64,000 nucleotides of DNA from Pseudomonas sp. GD04019 (GTDB lineage: Bacteria; Pseudomonadota; Gammaproteobacteria; Pseudomonadales; Pseudomonadaceae): assembly GCF_029837695.1 (NCBI RefSeq), contig NZ_JAOEEA010000004.1, forward strand, positions 248,001 through 312,000. Direction: 5' to 3'. Below are positions 51,640 to 60,909 of this stretch, piece after piece. How positions within the stretch are numbered: position 1 is the first letter of the stretch; every line of letters starts with the position of its first letter. The position numbers were made by a program, and so were the translations under genes. The notes under the pieces were generated by a model. That model ran no database searches and had not been told where the DNA came from. It was given only the letters and a program-made list of their open reading frames with translations.

Positions 51640-53457
51640 ATGAAGCGCTTACTGACTCCGTTGGCGGCCGCCTGCCTGCTGGCCGGTACTTCTTTTTCGC
51701 TGCACGCGTCGCCCTACTCTTCCCTGGTCGTATTCGGCGATAGCCTAAGCGACGCCGGCTGGTTCACCGACGCCGACGGCCCCGTGCGCTTTACCAATCG
51801 CGTCGGGCCGGGCTACCTGCCGGGTGAAGCCTATGGTCCCGTGGCGCCCATGCTGCTGGGAGGCCAGTTGGGGCTCGGCGAAGACGGCCTGGCCGCCGCG
51901 AACTCTGGCGGCAGCAACTGGGCGGTAGGCGGTTATCGCACCGACCAGATTCTCGACTCGATCAACAACGAGTACCTGACCAGCACTGGGTTGCGCGCAG
52001 ACCCTAATGCCCTGTACTACGTTACTGGTGGTGGCAACGATTTCCTGCAGTTCCGCGTGACCAGCCCTGCTACCGCCCAGGCTGCTGCCGGCCGCCTGGT
52101 CGACAGCGTCCAGGCGCTGCAGCAGGCTGGCGCGCGCCATATCATGGTCTGGCTGCTGCCGGATGTAGGTAAGACCCCGGCCCTCTCGGGCAGCGGACTG
52201 GCGGCCACCGTCTCGCAACTGGGCGTCGAGTTCAACAATGAGCTGGTGCGTCAGTTGTCCACGGTCAACGCCGAGATCATCCCGCTGAACGTGCCGCTGA
52301 TGCTCTCCGAGGTGCTGGCGAATCCCGGCCAATACGGCCTGGCTACCGACCAGGACCTTATCGGTACCTGCTTCGATGACTGCACGGTGCAGAACCCGAT
52401 CTACGGCATCAACGGCACCAACCCCGACCCGACCAAGCTGCTGTTCAACGATGGCGTGCACCCGACCATCGCCGGTCAGACTCTGATCGCCGATTACGCC
52501 TATTCCCTGCTGGCCGCACCTTGGGAAATCAGCCTGCTGCCGGAAATGGCGCATGGCACCCTGCGTTCGCACCAGGATCAGCTGCGCGCCCAATGGCAGG
52601 CGGATTTTGAGGCCTGGCAGGCAGTCGGCCAGTGGCGCTCGTTCGTCAACGGCGGCGGCCAGCGCCTCACCTATGACATCTACGAGAGCGATGCCGATGG
52701 CAACGGTTACAGCCTCAACTTCGGCGGCAGCTATCGCCTCGACGAGGCCTGGCGCGTAGGCCTGGCCGCTGGGCTGTACGAGCAGGACCTGGAAGCCGGC
52801 GAGGCCGACTCCGACTACGACCTGCGCAGCTATCTGACCACCGCCTTCGCCCAGTACCAGCAGAATCGCTGGTGGGGTGAGCTGGCTGCCAGTGTCGGCT
52901 ATCTGGACTATCACGATATCAAGCGCAAATTCGACATGGGCCCGACCACCCGTAGCGAGAAGGCCGATACCGACGGCGACCTGTGGAGCCTGAGCGGCCG
53001 TGTCGGCTACGACATCGCCCAGAGTCCGGACAGCCAATGGCACCTGAGCCCCTTCGTCAGCGCGGACTACGCGCGGGTCGAAGTCGATGGCTATGCCGAG
53101 GACAGCCAGAGCGCCACTGCACTCAACTACGACGATCAGAAACGTACCTCAAAGCGCCTCGGTATCGGCCTGCAGGGGCTGTTCGATCTGAACCAGCAGA
53201 CCCGCCTGTTCGGCGAAGTGGCGATGGAGCGCGAGTACGAGGACGACGCCACCGAAGTTGACATGTCCCTGCGTAGCCTGCCGACCATCGGCTACACCCT
53301 GGATGGCTACACCCCGGACGACAAGACCTGGCGCGCCAGCTTCGGCGTCAGCCACAAGCTCGCTCCGGGCATGGCCGTCCGTGGTGCATACACCTACCGC
53401 GACGCCGACGACAGCGACCAGCATGGCATCAACCTGTCCCTGTCCTGGGACCTATAA
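51640..53457 (+). CDS. estA: GDSL autotransporter esterase EstA (605 aa)
   Basis: A signal peptide (~23 residues) precedes a GDSL passenger. Its nucleophile S35 is in [10 protein letters not shown], the GGND block is in [10 protein letters not shown], and the Asp-His pair is in [11 protein letters not shown]. An autotransporter beta-barrel follows (~310-605) with strand-rich [19 protein letters not shown] and a SLSLSWDL end. EstA is the outer-membrane esterase tied to rhamnolipid and motility phenotypes in P. aeruginosa. The order estA then fbp then the lipocalin region matches PA5112-PA5107. Confidence 0.93.
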   Translation: MKRLLTPLAAACLLAGTSFSLHASPYSSLVVFGDSLSDAGWFTDADGPVRFTNRVGPGYLPGEAYGPVAPMLLGGQLGLGEDGLAAANSGGSNWAVGGYRTDQILDSINNEYLTSTGLRADPNALYYVTGGGNDFLQFRVTSPATAQAAAGRLVDSVQALQQAGARHIMVWLLPDVGKTPALSGSGLAATVSQLGVEFNNELVRQLSTVNAEIIPLNVPLMLSEVLANPGQYGLATDQDLIGTCFDDCTVQNPIYGINGTNPDPTKLLFNDGVHPTIAGQTLIADYAYSLLAAPWEISLLPEMAHGTLRSHQDQLRAQWQADFEAWQAVGQWRSFVNGGGQRLTYDIYESDADGNGYSLNFGGSYRLDEAWRVGLAAGLYEQDLEAGEADSDYDLRSYLTTAFAQYQQNRWWGELAASVGYLDYHDIKRKFDMGPTTRSEKADTDGDLWSLSGRVGYDIAQSPDSQWHLSPFVSADYARVEVDGYAEDSQSATALNYDDQKRTSKRLGIGLQGLFDLNQQTRLFGEVAMEREYEDDATEVDMSLRSLPTIGYTLDGYTPDDKTWRASFGVSHKLAPGMAVRGAYTYRDADDSDQHGINLSLSWDL

Positions 53458-53468
53458 GCGCTCTATGA

Positions 53469-53496
53469 CGTGGCCCCGCAACGGGGCCACGCTTTT
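53469..53496 (+). terminator. Terminator after estA
   Basis: CGTGGCCCC-gcaa-CGGGGCCACG followed by CTTTT, 11 bp beyond the estA stop. Confidence 0.85.
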
Positions 53497-53607
53497 GAAC
53501 TTCCCCCGTGTCGCCATCCTCTCATCTGCTGTCCGGTTCGGCAGAGGCGCCCGCGCGCGCAAACGGTTAAACTGCCGCCGATTTTTCCCAGTTCCCGGAG
53601 CTCCTCC

Positions 53608-54618
53608 ATGTCGCGCGTCACCCTCAGCCGCTACCTGATCGAACAGACCCGCAGTCACAACACCCCGGCCGACCTGCGTTTCCTCATCGAGGTGGTCGCG
53701 CGCGCGTGCAAGGAAATCAGCCATGCCGTGTCCAAGGGCGCCCTCGGCGGCGTGCTCGGCAGCATGGGCACCGAGAACGTGCAGGGCGAGGTGCAGAAGA
53801 AGCTCGACGTGATCTCCAACGAGATCCTCCTCGAAGCCAATGAGTGGGGCGGCCACCTGGCCGGCATGGCCTCCGAAGAGATGGACAACGCCTACCAGAT
53901 CCCCGGCAAGTATCCGAAGGGCGCCTACCTGCTGGTGTTCGACCCGCTGGACGGCTCCAGCAACATCGACGTCAACGTCTCGGTCGGCACCATCTTCTCC
54001 GTGCTGCGCTGCCCGGACGAATACCTGAGCCAGAACGACAGCCTGGACGAGAAGGCCTTCCTCCAGCCGGGCACCAAGCAGGTTGCCGCCGGTTACGCCA
54101 TCTACGGCCCGCAGACCATGCTGATGCTGACCCTCGGCGATGGCGTCATGGGCTTCACCCTGGATCGCGAGATGGGCAGCTTCGTGCTCACCCACGACAA
54201 CATCCGCGTGCCGGAGAGCACTGCCGAGTTCGCTATCAACATGTCCAACCAGCGCCATTGGGAAGCCCCGGTGCAGGGCTATGTTTCCGAGCTGCTGGCC
54301 GGCAAGGAAGGCCCGCTGGGCAAGAACTACAACATGCGCTGGATCGCCTCCATGGTGGCCGACGTGCATCGCATCCTCACCCGTGGCGGCCTGTTCATGT
54401 ACCCGCGCGATGCCCGCGAGCCGGAGAAGCCGGGCAAGCTGCGCCTGATGTACGAGGCCAACCCGATGTCGATGCTTATCGAGCAGGCCGGCGGCGCCGC
54501 CACCAACGGCACCCAGCGCATCCTCGACATCCAGCCGGAGTCGCTGCACCAGCGCGTGGCGGTGTTCCTCGGCTCCAAGGAAGAAGTCGAGCGCGTCACC
54601 GGCTACCACAAGGCTTGA
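53608..54618 (+). CDS. fbp: Fructose-1,6-bisphosphatase class I (336 aa)
   Basis: Hydrolyses fructose-1,6-bisphosphate in gluconeogenesis. The class I fingerprint is clear: [26 protein letters not shown] binds Mg2+, and the later [24 protein letters not shown] and [11 protein letters not shown] segments are family motifs. GGAG precedes the ATG at 53608; the longer open frame extends over the estA terminator. The DUF924 gene follows 2 bp downstream. Confidence 0.96.
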   Translation: MSRVTLSRYLIEQTRSHNTPADLRFLIEVVARACKEISHAVSKGALGGVLGSMGTENVQGEVQKKLDVISNEILLEANEWGGHLAGMASEEMDNAYQIPGKYPKGAYLLVFDPLDGSSNIDVNVSVGTIFSVLRCPDEYLSQNDSLDEKAFLQPGTKQVAAGYAIYGPQTMLMLTLGDGVMGFTLDREMGSFVLTHDNIRVPESTAEFAINMSNQRHWEAPVQGYVSELLAGKEGPLGKNYNMRWIASMVADVHRILTRGGLFMYPRDAREPEKPGKLRLMYEANPMSMLIEQAGGAATNGTQRILDIQPESLHQRVAVFLGSKEEVERVTGYHKA

Positions 54619-54620
54619 CC

Positions 54621-55223
54621 ATGAGCGCCTGGCAGCCGCTGCTGGACTGGTGGTTCGGTGATACCGAAGCCGCCGCCAGCGTCGTGGCTGCCAACCGCCA
54701 GGGATTGTGGTTCGGCTACCGCGCCGAGCAGGACGACGAGGCCCGCCGGCTGTTCGGCGAGCCCTGCGCAGCTGCTCTCGCCGGCGCTTTGCAAGACTGG
54801 GCCGAGCTGCCGCAAGGCTGGCTGGCGTTGATCCTGCTGCTGGACCAGTTGCCGCGGATGATCCATCGCTCTACTCCGCAAGCCTTCTCTGGCGATGTCC
54901 GCGCGCAAGCGCTGGTTCGTCAAGGCTTGGAACTGGGTCTGGATACCCGCCTGCCGGCGATCTGTCGGGTATTTCCCTATCTGGTGCTGGAGCACGCCGA
55001 AGACCTCGCCTTGCAGGATGAGGCGGCCGCGCGTTTCGCCGCATTGCGCGAGCAGGTTCCCGCCGACCAGCGCGCGCCATTCGATGGCTATCTGGATTAC
55101 GCCGAGCGCCACCGCCAGGTGATCCGCCGCTTTGGCCGCTTCCCGCATCGCAACGACAGCCTCGGACGTACCTCTACGGCTGAGGAGCTGGCGTTTCTCG
55201 AACAACCGGGCTCGCGCTTCTAG
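54621..55223 (+). CDS. DUF924-family protein (200 aa)
   Basis: Recognised by WQPLLDWWFGDTEAAASVVAANRQGLWFG at the start, LALILLLDQLPRMIHRSTPQAFSGDVRAQ in the middle, and HRQVIRRFGRFPHRNDSLGRTSTAEELAFL near the end. The fold is all-helical (TPR-like). No catalytic site is known. It lies two bases after fbp, so it is probably co-transcribed. Confidence 0.87.
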   Translation: MSAWQPLLDWWFGDTEAAASVVAANRQGLWFGYRAEQDDEARRLFGEPCAAALAGALQDWAELPQGWLALILLLDQLPRMIHRSTPQAFSGDVRAQALVRQGLELGLDTRLPAICRVFPYLVLEHAEDLALQDEAAARFAALREQVPADQRAPFDGYLDYAERHRQVIRRFGRFPHRNDSLGRTSTAEELAFLEQPGSRF

Positions 55224-55334
55224 GCCACGCATTCGCCACTCGCGAACTGCGCGCCGGTTCGAGGGGCGCAGAGGCGCAATCGGTCGCGTCCTGTGCCAAG
55301 CTCTCTCGCAGTTTTCCTTCCTCTGGAGTCCCCC

Positions 55335-55589
55335 ATGTCGCTGCGCAACTTCGCCATCCTCGCCGCCTGTGTCCTGCTCGCCGCCTGCAGCAAGATCAAC
55401 CAGGACAACTATTCGAAGCTCAAGGCCGGCATGCCCAAGGCCGAGGTGGAGAGCCTGCTGGGCAGCCCCACCGAGTGTTCCGGCGCCATCGGCCTGACCA
55501 GCTGCACCTGGGGCGACGAGAAGACCTTCATCAGTGTCCAGTTCGCCGGCGACAAGGTGATGATGTTCTCTGGCCAGGGCCTGAAATAA
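55335..55589 (+). CDS. Small SmpA/OmlA-like lipoprotein (84 aa)
   Basis: A type II signal peptide ends in the lipobox LLAAC (cysteine 18 or 19), giving a lipidated periplasm-facing protein. The NYSKLKAGMPKAEVESLLGSPTECSG stretch is the SmpA/OmlA-like fold (BamE-type), followed by the TSCTWGDEKTFISVQFAGDKV strands. TGGAG precedes the ATG. Probably attached to the outer membrane; the partner is unknown. Confidence 0.85.
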   Translation: MSLRNFAILAACVLLAACSKINQDNYSKLKAGMPKAEVESLLGSPTECSGAIGLTSCTWGDEKTFISVQFAGDKVMMFSGQGLK

Positions 55590-55663
55590 GGTTGCGGCGA
55601 GATAACTCGCTCCTTCGGCCTGGATCGTGGTCGAAAGCGCACAGGCCCGAAGGAGAACCCGTT

Positions 55664-56203
55664 ATGCGCCCAATCCTGCTTTCCCTGCTGTTGTTCACCC
55701 TGATCGGCTGCGCCGGCTCCGGCGAGCCGGACGATCCGCCGCAGACCGCGGGCCGGGTCGACCTGCAGCGCTACCAGGGCGCCTGGTACGAACTGGCCCG
55801 CCTGCCGATGTTCTTTCAGCGTCACTGTGTTGCCTCGGAGGCGCACTACCGCCTGCAGGATGACGGTCGCGTAGCGGTGACCAACCGTTGCCGTACCGAG
55901 GATGGCGAGTGGCAGGAGGCGAACGGTCAGGCCGAGCTGCAGCAGGCGGGGCACACCGACAAGCTGTGGGTGCGCTTCGACAACTGGTTCAGCAAGCTCT
56001 TCCCCGGCCTGAGCAAGGGCGACTACTGGGTGCTATATCTCGAGGAAGACTACAGCGTCGCGCTGGTCGGCCATCCGAATCGCGAGTACCTGTGGCTGCT
56101 GTCGCGCAAGCCGCAAGTCAGCAACGAGGTGCGCGAGCGCCTGCTGACCGAGGCCAAATCTCGTGGCTACGACACCAGCGAGCTAATTTGGCGCGCCGAC
56201 TAG
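55664..56203 (+). CDS. blc: Lipocalin-family lipoprotein Blc (179 aa)
   Basis: A type II signal peptide with lipobox LIGC is followed by the lipocalin GxW motif in RYQGAWYELARLPMFFQ. The barrel runs through DGRVAVTNRCRTEDGEW and WVLYLEEDYSVALVGHPNREYLWLLSRKP, the TDY-like and conserved-arginine motifs of Blc. It probably handles lipids in the envelope. AAGGAG precedes the ATG. It ends 4 bp inside the convergent DUF2141 gene. Confidence 0.92.
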   Translation: MRPILLSLLLFTLIGCAGSGEPDDPPQTAGRVDLQRYQGAWYELARLPMFFQRHCVASEAHYRLQDDGRVAVTNRCRTEDGEWQEANGQAELQQAGHTDKLWVRFDNWFSKLFPGLSKGDYWVLYLEEDYSVALVGHPNREYLWLLSRKPQVSNEVRERLLTEAKSRGYDTSELIWRAD

Positions 56204-56631
56204 CGCTTCTTGCTGCGCAGCTTCACCGTGATCAGGGTATCGCCGCTGCCGTGCTCGAACAGGCACTGCGCGGGCGTCGGCTTGCCTTTGAGCAATGTCG
56301 GGTTGGTCGAGAAACCGACCGGCTCCCGCGGTATGCCGCGCGGGCTCAGCGCCAGCGTGCCGTTGCCGTCCAGGTCTTGGAACAGCTGCACGGCATAGCG
56401 TCCCGGCGGCAGGTCGCGCAGGCGCAGTTCGCCGTCCTCGCCCTGGATCTGGCGCAGGATGGAGCCGTTCCAGTCGGGTTGGTCGGCGGAGAGCAGGGCC
56501 AGGTGCACGGGGGCATTGGCCTGTTTGCCCTCGACCCTGACCAGAATGTCCCCGGCGACCGTCTGTGAACTGACGAACAGCAGCGCCAGCAGGCATGGCC
56601 AGGTTACGGTTTGAAGAAATCGCTGTGGCAT
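56200..56631 (-). CDS. DUF2141-family secreted protein (143 aa)
   Basis: A signal peptide (MPQRFLQTVTWPCLLALLFVSSQTVAG) precedes a small beta-sandwich with LRDLPPGRYAVQLFQDLDGNGTLALSPRGIPREPVGFS, the DUF2141 signature. Such proteins are periplasmic or surface-exposed, of unknown role. The start at 56631 is preferred over a longer frame overlapping the next gene. Only 32 bp separate it from the divergent DarA-like gene, so the promoters must overlap or extend into each other's coding ends. Confidence 0.83.
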   Translation of the reverse strand: MPQRFLQTVTWPCLLALLFVSSQTVAGDILVRVEGKQANAPVHLALLSADQPDWNGSILRQIQGEDGELRLRDLPPGRYAVQLFQDLDGNGTLALSPRGIPREPVGFSTNPTLLKGKPTPAQCLFEHGSGDTLITVKLRSKKR

Positions 56632-56663
56632 AATCCGGCCATTCTGCAGGGAATAGGCAAGGG

Positions 56664-57581
56664 ATGCGTCAGGTTTTAGTGGTCCATTTTTCACAAACCG
56701 GCCAGTTGGGGCGGCTGACCCAGTCGGTATGCGCTCCGCTGGAGAAAGCCGACGGCGTTCAGGTCGACCATCTCGCACTGCAGCCGGCCCAGCCTTTTCC
56801 CTTCCCCTGGCCGTTCCTCGGCTTCTTCCGCATCTTCCCCGAAACCGTGCTAATGCGCCCGCAGCCGCTGTTGCCGCTGCAGGTGGATGCCGGCAAGCGC
56901 TACGACCTTGTGATTCTTGCCTACCAGGTGTGGTTCCTCTCGCCGTCGCTGCCGCTGACCAGTTTCCTCGCCTCGCCCGAGGCGGCCAGTCTGCTCAAGG
57001 ACACCCCGGTAGTGACCCTGATCGGCTGCCGCAACATGTGGCTGATGGCCCAGGAGAAGGTCAAGGCCAAGCTGGCCGAGCTGGGCGCGCGCCTGGTCGA
57101 CAATATCGCCCTGACCGACGCCTGCGGCACCGCCGCGAGCTTCCTGGCCACGCCGCTGTGGATGTTCACCGGCCGGCAGAAACCCTATTCCTGGGTACCG
57201 CGTGCCGGCATCGAGGAGGGCGAGATCGTCGCCGCCAGCCGCTTCGGCGAGGCCATGGTGCAGCGCCTGACCCGCGACACGCAGACCATCACCGAGCCCA
57301 TGCTCAAGGGCCTCGGCGCCGTGCGCATCGACGAGAAGCTGATCGGCAGCGAGAAGGTCGGCAACCGCAGCTTCCAGTTGTGGAGCCGCCTGCTCTCCGC
57401 CCTCGGCCCGCAGCAGAGCCGTCGTCGTGGCGCCGGCCTGGTGGTCTACATCGTCTTCCTGCTGTGCCTGATCGTTACCGTGGTGCCGCTCGGCGCCCTG
57501 CTCAAGAAATTGCTGGCTCCGCTGTCCAGGGAACGGACGTTGCGTGAAAAGGCCTACTTCGCCGGCCCGTCCGGCGAGTGA
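56664..57581 (+). CDS. DarA-like flavodoxin-fold protein with C-terminal membrane anchor (305 aa)
   Basis: The N-terminus RQVLVVHFSQTGQLGRLTQSV is a flavodoxin FMN phosphate loop. Later YDLVILAYQVWFLSPSLPLTSFL and TPVVTLIGCRNMWLMAQEK fit the flavin-binding strands. The overall style matches proteins annotated as dialkylresorcinol condensing enzyme DarA, which acts on the product of DarB in resorcinol lipid synthesis. A C-terminal helix (~255-278, AGLVVYIVFLLCLIVTVVPLGALL) would anchor it to the inner membrane. The KAS III gene follows 20 bp downstream. The exact reaction here is inferred. Confidence 0.75.
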   Translation: MRQVLVVHFSQTGQLGRLTQSVCAPLEKADGVQVDHLALQPAQPFPFPWPFLGFFRIFPETVLMRPQPLLPLQVDAGKRYDLVILAYQVWFLSPSLPLTSFLASPEAASLLKDTPVVTLIGCRNMWLMAQEKVKAKLAELGARLVDNIALTDACGTAASFLATPLWMFTGRQKPYSWVPRAGIEEGEIVAASRFGEAMVQRLTRDTQTITEPMLKGLGAVRIDEKLIGSEKVGNRSFQLWSRLLSALGPQQSRRRGAGLVVYIVFLLCLIVTVVPLGALLKKLLAPLSRERTLREKAYFAGPSGE

Positions 57582-57601
57582 AGTGACCCGAGGAATTCAA
57601 C

Positions 57602-58759
57602 GTGGCCAATCCCGTTTTCATCAACCGCATCAGCGCCTACCTGCCGTTCGACCCGGTCGACAACGAGCAGATGGAGGAGCGCCTGGGCTTCGTCGGCGGC
57701 CAGCCGTCGCGGGCGCGGCGCCTGGTGCTCAAGCGCAATGGCATCCAGAATCGCCACTACGTGATCGACCCCGCTAGCGGCCAGCAGGCGATGAGCAACG
57801 CGCAGATCAGCGCCGCCGCCATCCGCAACCTGCAGGCGCCGGGCTTCGATCTGAATGAGCTGGACTGCCTGGTGGCCAGCACCTCGTCGCCGGACCAGAC
57901 CATGCCCGGCCATGCGGTGATGGTGCACGGCGAGCTGGGCAGCCCGCCCGGCGAGGTGGTGACCACCGCCGGCATCTGCCTGTGCGGCATGACCGCGCTG
58001 AAGTACGCCTGGCTCAGCGTTGCCAGTGGCGAGAGCCGCAATGCGGTGGCCTGTGGCTCCGAGGTGGCCTCCGCGCTGATGCAGGCGCACAACTTCGACG
58101 CCGAGTACGAGCGCCGCGCCGCCGAACTGGAGACCCACCCGGAGATCGCCTTCGAGAAGGACTTTCTGCGCTGGATGCTCTCTGACGGCGCCGGCGCCGT
58201 GTGGCTGCAGGGCCAGCCCAACGCCGGCGGCCTGAGCCTGCGCATCGACTGGATCGACATCCTCTCCTTCGCCGACCAGATGCCGCCGTGCATGTATGCC
58301 GGCGCGGAGAAGGCGGAGGACGGCCTGACCGGCTGGAGCCGTTTCGACGCCGACGAGCGCAACCGCCGTTCGGTGATGGCGATCAAGCAGGACGTCAAAC
58401 TGCTCAACGACAACATCGTCAAGTACACCGTGGTCGAGGCGCTCAGGCGCATCCTGCACAAGCGTGACCTGCGCGTGGCGGACATCGACCACTTCCTGCC
58501 GCACTATTCCTCCGAGTTCTTCCGCGAGCCGCTGGCGGTGGGCCTGGCCGAGGCCGACCTGCCGATTCCCCAGGAGCGCTGGTTCACCAACCTGACCAGC
58601 AAGGGCAACACCGGCGCCGCCTCGATCTTCATCATCCTCGAAGAACTGTTCAACTGCGGCCGCCTGCGCAGCGGCGAACGTCTGCTCTGCTACGTGCCCG
58701 AAAGCGGGCGTTTCTCCAGCGCGTTCATGCATCTGACGGTGGTCGGCGATGAAGCTTGA
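57602..58759 (+). CDS. Beta-ketoacyl-ACP synthase III, DarB-like (385 aa)
   Basis: A thiolase-fold ketosynthase. The active cysteine lies in VVTTAGICLCGMTALKYA (C126 or C128), histidine in HFLPHYSSEFF, and asparagine in TSKGNTGAAS, giving the KAS III Cys-His-Asn set. Pairing with the DarA-like gene points to a DarB-like role, condensing a beta-ketoacyl chain and possibly cyclising it. The start is a GTG after GAGGAATT. Its last 11 bp overlap the next gene. Confidence 0.85.
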   Translation: MANPVFINRISAYLPFDPVDNEQMEERLGFVGGQPSRARRLVLKRNGIQNRHYVIDPASGQQAMSNAQISAAAIRNLQAPGFDLNELDCLVASTSSPDQTMPGHAVMVHGELGSPPGEVVTTAGICLCGMTALKYAWLSVASGESRNAVACGSEVASALMQAHNFDAEYERRAAELETHPEIAFEKDFLRWMLSDGAGAVWLQGQPNAGGLSLRIDWIDILSFADQMPPCMYAGAEKAEDGLTGWSRFDADERNRRSVMAIKQDVKLLNDNIVKYTVVEALRRILHKRDLRVADIDHFLPHYSSEFFREPLAVGLAEADLPIPQERWFTNLTSKGNTGAASIFIILEELFNCGRLRSGERLLCYVPESGRFSSAFMHLTVVGDEA

Positions 58760-59156
58760 CGAGGTTCCCCAGGATCACAGCTCCACCTACGGCGGCCACA
58801 GCAAGCTGGTCTACGCCGTGGACGCCGAGGGCCACTACCAGCGGGCGCAGAGCGACGGCTGGGACACCGAGGCCTACGCCACCCAACTGGCCGTGGCCGA
58901 GCTGGAGGCCCAGGAGGCCGACGCCGAGGCGGCCTGGCAGCGCGGCGAGCTGTCGCCGCTGAAGTGCCTGATGTACCGCTACCGCCTGGACGAGCCGGCG
59001 CTGGCGCAGATCACCGGGCTGTTCCAGTGGCGCATCCGCCGGCATTTCCGTCCGGCCATCTACCGGCGCCTGAACACCTCTATCCTCGCCCGTTATGCCG
59101 AAGCCTTCGGCCTGCCGGTGGAACAACTGATCGGCTACCAGAAGGCCCTGGCATGA
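58749..59156 (+). CDS. Conserved hypothetical protein of the KAS III/BtrH cluster (135 aa)
   Basis: A mostly helical soluble protein with no signal peptide and no recognised domain. It overlaps the KAS III gene by 11 bp and the BtrH-N gene by 4 bp (ATGA), so it is a true member of this operon. The C-terminal half (ALAQITGLFQWRIRRHFRPAIYRRLNTSILARYAEAFGLPVEQLIGY) has an HTH-like helix pattern. A regulatory or scaffold role is a guess. Confidence 0.72.
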   Translation: MKLDEVPQDHSSTYGGHSKLVYAVDAEGHYQRAQSDGWDTEAYATQLAVAELEAQEADAEAAWQRGELSPLKCLMYRYRLDEPALAQITGLFQWRIRRHFRPAIYRRLNTSILARYAEAFGLPVEQLIGYQKALA

Positions 59157-60166
59157 GCAGCTTCGAACCGCATTTCCAGCACCGCCAGAGCGCCCACTGC
59201 GAGAGCGGGGTGATGGCCAGCCTGCTGAGCCACGCCGGCCTGCCGATGAGCGAACCGATGGCCTTCGGCCTGGCTTCGGGCCTGGCCTTCGCCTACCTGC
59301 CAATCGTGAAGCTCAGTGGCATGCCGTTGATTGCCTATCGCATGCCGCCCAGGCACCTGATCAAGACCCTGAGCAAACGCCTCGGCGCGCGCCTCAACAG
59401 CCGCACCTTCGGCAACCCCGAGCAGGGCCGCCGCGAGCTGGATGCGCTGCTCGACCAGGGCCGCCTGGCCGGCCTGCAGAGCTCGGTATTCTGGCTGCCG
59501 TACTTCCCGCCGGAGATGCGCTTCCACTTCAACGCCCACAACCTGCTGGCCTACGGCCGCGACGGCGACGAATACCTGATCAGCGACCCGGTGTTCGAGC
59601 AGCCGGTGCGCTGCGCCGCTGCCGACCTGCAGAAGGCACGCTTCGCCAAGGGAGCGCTGGCGGCCAAGGGCCTGATGTACTGGCTCGACGAGGTGCCGCA
59701 GGAGCAGGACTGGGAGAAACTGATCCGCCAGGCCGTGCTCGGCACCACGCGCATCCTCGATGGCATGCCGCTGCCGTGGATCGGCATTCGCGGCATCCAG
59801 TATCTGGCCAAGCAGGTCGAAAACCTCGATCCGGCGCAGAGCAAGTACAACCGCCTGTACCTGACCCATATCGTGCGCATGCAGGAAGAGATCGGCACCG
59901 GCGGCGCCGGCTTCCGCTTCATGTACGCCAGCTTCCTGCAGGAGGCCGGCGAGAGGATTGGCGCCGCCGAACTGGGCGAGGCATCAACGCGCCTGACCGC
60001 CATCGGCGACGACTGGCGCCAGTTCGCCTCGGCCTGCGTGCGCGCCAGCCGCAGCAAGGGCGAGGCGCCGGACTTCCATCCCATTGCCGAGATGCTGCGC
60101 GGCATCGCCGGCCAGGAGCGGGCGCTGATGCAGGAGCTGGGCGCCTGGAGCAAACGCAAGGGTTGA
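59153..60166 (+). CDS. BtrH N-terminal domain protein (337 aa)
   Basis: The N-terminus MSSFEPHFQHRQSAHCESGVMASLLSHAG carries the HxxxHC-type cysteine (C16) of BtrH-N proteins, papain-like acyltransferases that move acyl groups from an ACP (in butirosin synthesis BtrH transfers a gamma-glutamyl-AHBA chain). The remainder (~150-337) matches the DUF4872-style C-terminal part (DPVFEQPVRCAAADLQKARFAKGALAAKG). With KAS III upstream and an ACP in the convergent operon, it probably releases an acyl chain onto an acceptor. It is the last gene of this operon. Confidence 0.78.
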   Translation: MSSFEPHFQHRQSAHCESGVMASLLSHAGLPMSEPMAFGLASGLAFAYLPIVKLSGMPLIAYRMPPRHLIKTLSKRLGARLNSRTFGNPEQGRRELDALLDQGRLAGLQSSVFWLPYFPPEMRFHFNAHNLLAYGRDGDEYLISDPVFEQPVRCAAADLQKARFAKGALAAKGLMYWLDEVPQEQDWEKLIRQAVLGTTRILDGMPLPWIGIRGIQYLAKQVENLDPAQSKYNRLYLTHIVRMQEEIGTGGAGFRFMYASFLQEAGERIGAAELGEASTRLTAIGDDWRQFASACVRASRSKGEAPDFHPIAEMLRGIAGQERALMQELGAWSKRKG

Positions 60167-60210
60167 CGACGCCAGCCATCCCACTCGTGGTCAAGGCCGC
60201 TAGGAACAAC

Positions 60211-60302
60211 TCCCTCTCCCTCCGGGAGAGGGCTGGGGTGAGGGGCAGCGCCACCTGGCACCCCATCCCTCACCCCCGGCCCCTCTCCCGGGGGGAGAGG
60301 GG
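60211..60302. repeat. Long inverted repeat between convergent operons
   Basis: The left arm (60211-60247) and the right arm (60263-60302) are near-complementary over ~37 bp: CTCTCCCTCCGGGAGAGGG...TGGGGTGAGGGG against CCCTCACCCCCGGCCCCTCTCCC. Each arm also has its own small hairpin. The type is a widely dispersed pseudomonad intergenic repeat. Here it probably also acts as a bidirectional transcription stop. Confidence 0.8.
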
Positions 60303-60351
60303 AGGTTCAGGCGCAATCCGCGCCCTGGCATCTTCAGCGGGTTGCATCCAC

Positions 60352-60909
60352 CTACAGGCTGAGCCGCCTGACCGCGATGCCCGCCGTCAGCGCGGCAAAA
60401 TCATCTGCCGACGCGGCCGGCGCAGTGCCCTCCAGCAGCACCGCCTGCACACGAAAATCCCCCAGGTCCTCGACCACCACCAGCAGCGTCTGACTGACCA
60501 GGCCATCGGCCAGGTCCAGCGCGGCCAACCGCTGCAGCTGCGGCCACACTCGTGGCCCGGCGCCGACGAACAGGTTGGGTCCTTCCAGCCCCAACTGCTG
60601 GGCGACGTGGAAGCCGGCGGCGTTGCTCACGCTGTTGACGAACTCGAAGGGCTTGGGTTGACGCTGCTGCACGCACACGGCGTCGAGCAACGCGCCCATG
60701 GTCGGCCGCGCCGGGTGGCGCGAGGCCAGGTACAGGCCGCAGTCGCTGCGCACATGCTCCTTGAGCAGGGCGGCGCCGAGCAGGGCCTGGAAGATCAGGC
60801 GGTCGATGCGCCGTGGCGGGCTGCTCAGGTACTGGCTGAGCGCGGCCTTCAGCGCCTTGTCGTCGAGGGCGGCGCTGCCGTGGATTTCGCTGGCTGCGAT
60901 GACATTCAT
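60352..60909 (-). CDS. Ketosynthase-like protein without catalytic cysteine (185 aa)
   Basis: About half the length of a ketosynthase (usual ~400), in the style of the Ketoacyl-synt_2 or chain-length-factor-like family. The region where the active cysteine should be reads FVNSVSNAAGFHVAQQLGL, with no cysteine. It follows the active-site ketosynthase with a 4-bp overlap. By analogy to chain-length factors it may be the non-catalytic partner of the ketosynthase upstream. The last gene of the minus-strand operon. Confidence 0.72.
   Translation of the reverse strand: MNVIAASEIHGSAALDDKALKAALSQYLSSPPRRIDRLIFQALLGAALLKEHVRSDCGLYLASRHPARPTMGALLDAVCVQQRQPKPFEFVNSVSNAAGFHVAQQLGLEGPNLFVGAGPRVWPQLQRLAALDLADGLVSQTLLVVVEDLGDFRVQAVLLEGTAPAASADDFAALTAGIAVRRLSL

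Noticed and set aside
60211..60302. CRISPR-like repeats
   Set aside because: Only one inverted pair exists, with no spaced direct repeats and no cas gene.
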